NCBI GenBank assembly: GCA_009746045.1
Contig: RPFO01000065.1
Location: 8,302,741-8,366,740, forward strand
Direction: 5' to 3'
Origin: Mesostigma viride
Taxonomy: Eukaryota > Streptophyta > Mesostigmatophyceae > Mesostigmatales > Mesostigmataceae
Length of the DNA stretch: 64,000 nt
Below, piece by piece: positions 63,418 to 64,000 of the stretch; position 1 is the first letter of the stretch; each line of letters opens with the position of its first letter. The translations under genes and the position numbers were made by a program. A model generated the notes under the pieces. The model saw only the letters and a list, made by a program, of their open reading frames with translations. It did not search any database and was not told where the DNA came from.

Positions 63418-64000
63418 TGGCCTCTGAGGCTTCAGAGACCCCAATGAGCTTCCAGGACGAGACCTTCGCCGAGACTCGGGAAGAGCAGGTGGACCTGGTC
63501 AGGACGATTCGAAAAGGACAGCCGTTAAACGATGAACAGAAAAAGGCCCTACGTGACAAGATGAGGATTTATCAACAGCGCTCAAAGGCAGAGAGGGAGA
63601 AGAGACGGAACGATGAAAAGGAGGCAGAGATAACGAAGCGCAAGGTCCTCGCGAAGGAACTGGAGATCCAGCGACAAAGGCTCGTTGAACTCGAGCTGCA
63701 AGAAGCTCGAAATAAATCGCGCATCGAACGCCTTCTTGCGGAAGACAGCGTCGCCTCGACACCCGCCGACACGCCGAAACCTAGACGGGGGAGAAAACCA
63801 AGAGAGCAGAGCCGGACACCCCGCCACCCCGATCAAGACCCGCCAGCTTCCACCGCCACCCCCGCCCCCTGTCGCGATGACCCCGTACGAGATTCGCATG
63901 GCCGCCATCCGGGCATCCCTCCTCGCTTCATTGGAGGAATAAATGTCTTAAGAATGGTAATGGCTGTCATCGAAGAGCGACGAATTCAATCGCTGGAGAA
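63418..64000 (+). CDS. PLV part: coiled-coil protein, runs to window edge
   Basis: ATG at 63418, the only clear plus-strand gene of the element in view. The product is highly charged and helical (RDKMRIYQQRSKAEREKRRN, LAKELEIQRQRLVELELQEA), a long coiled coil, followed by a basic Pro/Thr-rich part (TPKPRRGRKPREQSR). It diverges from the minus-strand block with about 25 bp between start codons, so the promoters must overlap. It may be broken near its 3' part. Function unknown. Confidence 0.5.

Larger units (their letters stand above)
53320..64000. mobile_element. Polinton-like virus (PLV) fossil, partial
   Basis: From about 53.3 kb to the window edge the sequence loses host repeats and becomes a compact, intronless gene array, nearly all on the minus strand, dominated by virion-type proteins. 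A major capsid protein, minor capsid-type proteins and a modular surface protein identify it as a capsid-bearing element of the PLV/Polinton group. The right end, and any polymerase, integrase or packaging ATPase, lie outside the window. Several of the larger genes are broken (about six or more breaks over the visible 10.7 kb) while others look whole. That suggests a moderately old, non-functional copy; no absolute age can be given. Confidence 0.75.

Noticed and set aside
1-64000. tRNA, rRNA or snRNA genes
   Set aside because: No segment with a convincing tRNA T-loop and paired acceptor stem, and no rRNA-like sequence, was found by eye on either strand.

Overview
The window looks like nuclear DNA of a unicellular alga, most likely a green alga. 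It has multi-exon genes with GT-AG introns (all clearly resolved introns are phase 0), a mitochondrial F1-ATPase assembly factor with a transit-like N-terminus, a type II membrane glycosyltransferase, GC-rich coding exons and very dense transposon debris. It also carries a Polinton-like virus (PLV) relic of the kind known from prasinophyte and chlorophyte genomes. The taxon is an inference; no rRNA or other marker is present.

Host genes. (1) A multi-exon gene of unknown function at about 2730-9366 (+), with six recognisable coding exons. (2) A single-exon, 771-residue fucosyltransferase-like membrane protein at 24900-27215 (+). (3) A 3' exon or small gene of unknown function ending at 33604 (+). 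(4) ATP12 (ATPAF2) at 35891-40001 (+), three exons encoding 302 residues. The introns are unusually rich in minisatellites. C-rich microsatellites form the polypyrimidine tract at three acceptors, and 5' splice sites are duplicated inside introns of two different genes.

Transposons. About 9.7-21.5 kb and 41.1-52.6 kb are nested mobile elements. The main family is a LINE derivative of about 2.0-2.1 kb that carries only ORF1 (L1/Tx1-type ORF1p with coiled coil, RRM-like and C-terminal domains), then a 3' UTR ending in a small hairpin and a TTAA- or AATTC-type tail. Separate 5'-truncated copies of an ORF2-bearing LINE are also present. The copies nest in each other with readable target-site duplications. 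The clearest nest is at 43262-48447: an old LINE copy holds a full-length ORF1-only LINE, which holds both a piggyBac-like TTAA element (44899-46584) and a truncated ORF2 LINE (46795-47549). A 3456-bp Mutator-like non-autonomous element (11807-15262) has a perfect 9-bp duplication and an identifiable empty site at 49655; a second copy lies at 29552-33022.

Right end. A tandem array of five 54-bp hairpins (52675-53164) is followed by a PLV-like fossil from about 53.3 kb to the window edge. Its visible part is mostly virion-type genes on the minus strand: an Ig-like/LamG surface protein, a double-jelly-roll major capsid protein, minor capsid-type proteins and small basic or hydrophobic virion proteins. 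One coiled-coil gene lies on the plus strand at the edge. Several of the large genes are broken. Replication and packaging genes, if kept, lie beyond the window.
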